From the NCBI GenBank assembly GCA_023134955.1, contig JAGLUC010000123.1, positions 1-26,849 of the forward strand: DNA of 26,849 bases, in the 5' to 3' direction. A program made the translations under genes and the position numbers. Numbering within the stretch: position 1 is the first letter of the stretch; each line of letters begins with the position of its first letter. The DNA is from Methylococcales bacterium. Its GTDB lineage: Bacteria > Pseudomonadota > Gammaproteobacteria > Methylococcales > Methylomonadaceae. Positions 25,324 to 26,849 of the stretch are shown here, in pieces. Below the pieces are notes generated by a model. It worked only from the letters and a program-made list of their open reading frames with translations, had not been told where the DNA came from and ran no database searches.

Positions 25324-26433
25324 TTAGCAAGTCAATTCTACCAATGTAATATCGTCAAATTGCTTAGCTTGTCCCCGAAACTGGTTAACTGTACGACTAA
25401 GAAAATCTATGTCTGAATGACTGGCATATAATTCACTAATTGCCAGCTCTAGCCGCTTTTGAGAAAACTCCTCACCCTCACTATTATGTGCTTCAGTTAT
25501 ACCATCAGAAAATGCATAAATACGATCACCTTTCTCTATATCATAGATTTTAACTGGTTTAAAGTCTTGTTTAAGAATTCCAAGTGCAAGAAAATCAGAA
25601 GGTACTCTTTGTCGTAACTCTGATTGCTGATATATCAAAATATCTAACATTCCACAGTTTAACAACGATAAAGATTGACCATCAGGACATAACTCAATAA
25701 AAATAGCAGCTAAAAATAAGCTTGTTGGCATTTTTACTAATAATTGTTTGTTAATTTCAAGTGTAATATCCTGTATTTTGAAGCCCTTGGCTGTCATGGT
25801 ATAAAAAATATCATAAACTGTTGGTCCTGCAACGGCTGCCGTCAAGCCATGTCCTGTAAAGTCGCCTAAAAAAACATGCCGTGTGCCATCAGGGGTACTG
25901 GCTGACAACAAAATGTCTCCAGATGTTTTTTCTACTGGCACTTCCAGGCACCTGATATTTTTCCCTTCAAATGATTTGGAGGATCGCATTTTCAAAATAA
26001 TATTTTCTATGGTTTCACGCTCAAAATTTAACACATCTTGTGCCTTGTTTAACTCACTTTGCAATTCCAACATACGTAAACCGACTTGTAATCGCGCATG
26101 TAGTTCTGCATTAGCAAAAGGTTTAACAATATAATCATTTGCGCCCGCTTCTAACCCAGCGACCATATCATTAATACCACCTCGTGCAGTTAACAAAATA
26201 ATAAAAACAGGTCTTTTTGTTATTTGTTGCCTGATACGTCGACACAAACCCAAACCATCTAATCGAGGCATTTCCCAATCAATTAATAATAACAATGGAT
26301 CATCAGTGTCTTGCAAAACCTGCCATGCTTCCTCCCCATCTTCTGTCAAGATAACTTCATAGCCCCATTTTTGAGTAATACCACCGAGCAGTGTACGAGA
26401 AATCAACTCATCCTCAGCAATCAATAATTTCAT
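25324..26433 (-). CDS. Response regulator with PP2C-type serine phosphatase output
   Basis: This 369-residue protein joins a receiver domain (1-120; E7-D8-E9, phospho-Asp52 in LIDWEMPRLDG, K104) through a coiled-coil-like helix (about 112-150) to a SpoIIE/RsbU-type PP2C phosphatase. Metal-binding aspartates are seen at D173 (SGDILLS), D191 (GDFTGHG), D310 (FSDG) and D360-D361 (FDDITLVEL). Such proteins dephosphorylate STAS-domain antagonists when their receiver is phosphorylated, as RsbU/HsbR do. Unlike HsbR it has no kinase domain. Two STAS proteins in the chemotaxis operon are possible substrates, though about 8 kb away on the other strand. It has no cotranscribed gene apart from dapA 80 bases downstream. 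Confidence 0.92.
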   Translation of the reverse strand: MKLLIAEDELISRTLLGGITQKWGYEVILTEDGEEAWQVLQDTDDPLLLLIDWEMPRLDGLGLCRRIRQQITKRPVFIILLTARGGINDMVAGLEAGANDYIVKPFANAELHARLQVGLRMLELQSELNKAQDVLNFERETIENIILKMRSSKSFEGKNIRCLEVPVEKTSGDILLSASTPDGTRHVFLGDFTGHGLTAAVAGPTVYDIFYTMTAKGFKIQDITLEINKQLLVKMPTSLFLAAIFIELCPDGQSLSLLNCGMLDILIYQQSELRQRVPSDFLALGILKQDFKPVKIYDIEKGDRIYAFSDGITEAHNSEGEEFSQKRLELAISELYASHSDIDFLSRTVNQFRGQAKQFDDITLVELTC

Positions 26434-26755
26434 AAATATTTTTCTTTTTATAATTTTTAACTGTAATTAATGACTCTTTCAACTTAGGAAATTGTTTTTT
26501 AATCTCATCTTCATCCTTTGCTCCTCCATTTATTAGGACTTATACATTTGAACCTAGATATAAGCTAATTCCCTTTATCTTAATGTACCAAGCTATTGTT
26601 TTCTCAATATTCAGCATCCTGAATTGAGTAGATAGGCTTACGAAAAAAACCTTAACTTTAGCACCAACAAGACCCATTTAAAATTACTGCAAAATCAAAA
26701 ATCATATTATCTCTTGATTTAATCTAGTACTCAATATTGTATTGACGGGTTCTTA

Positions 26756-26791
26756 CTCTTAAGCACTCTCCTGCTGGAGATGACTTAAGAG
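26756..26791. repeat. CTCTTAAG hairpin near right edge
   Basis: The final 416 bases (26434-26849) show no supported gene. They contain CTCTTAAG (26756-26763) and CTTAAGAG (26784-26791) with an inner CTCC/GGAG pairing. The left half matches part of the 23599-23731 repeat at 20 of 22 positions (in reverse complement). On the plus strand GCTTTTTAC follows about 8 bases later, but the hairpin belongs more obviously to the repeat family than to a terminator. Confidence 0.55.
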
Positions 26792-26849
26792 CCAATGTGC
26801 TTTTTACTCGCCATTACAACATTAACGCACTACTAGTACTCTGGCAACA

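Noticed and set aside
1..26849. CRISPR array, tRNA or rRNA genes
   Set aside because: No regularly spaced direct repeats and no recognisable tRNA or rRNA segments were seen on either strand.

Overview
The window looks like chromosomal DNA of an AT-rich gammaproteobacterium. Product sequences (GcvT/GcvP, CysM, PurL, a BamC-like lipoprotein next to DapA) resemble gammaproteobacterial versions. The many short palindromic and MITE-like repeats, together with the chemotaxis gene set, would suit a Methylococcales- or Thiotrichales-type bacterium, but the order is a guess that cannot be settled from this sequence alone.

Layout. The left block (1-5226) is read on the minus strand: the 5' end of a group II intron cut by the window edge, an HdeD/DUF308 membrane protein, a palindromic repeat, then gcvT-gcvP of the glycine cleavage system without gcvH. 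A repeat-rich gap (5227-6013) precedes a 12-gene plus-strand chemotaxis operon (6014-17396): cheY, cheA, cheW, Aer-like receptor, cheW, ParA-family ATPase, STAS protein, cheR, cheD, cheB, a short membrane MCP-like protein, and a second STAS protein. A convergent gap (17397-17857) carries a perfect FNR-type box, a hairpin and a MITE. The right block is again minus strand: purL, then a UPF0158 gene broken by a MITE, then cysM; a frameshifted small ORF; dapA-bamC; and a REC-PP2C phosphatase. The last ~415 bp have no gene.

How it works together. The chemotaxis operon supplies a full signalling and adaptation pathway: receptor with PAS sensors and a CheR-binding tail, CheA/CheW/CheY, and CheR/CheB/CheD. 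A ParA-type ATPase is present that in related systems positions chemosensory arrays. No cheZ, cheC or cheX is visible. The 402-residue MCP-like protein, however, carries a CheZ-like F-x-D-x3-Q motif and an acidic IELF tail shared with CheD, so it may be a built-in CheY-P phosphatase or docking protein. This is the most interesting candidate in the window. Two STAS proteins in the operon and a REC-PP2C phosphatase about 8 kb away suggest a possible serine-phosphorylation partner switch connected to chemotaxis.

The clearest mobile-element event is the UPF0158 gene. Removing a 158-bp palindromic element plus one CTAG copy restores an intact 138-codon frame.
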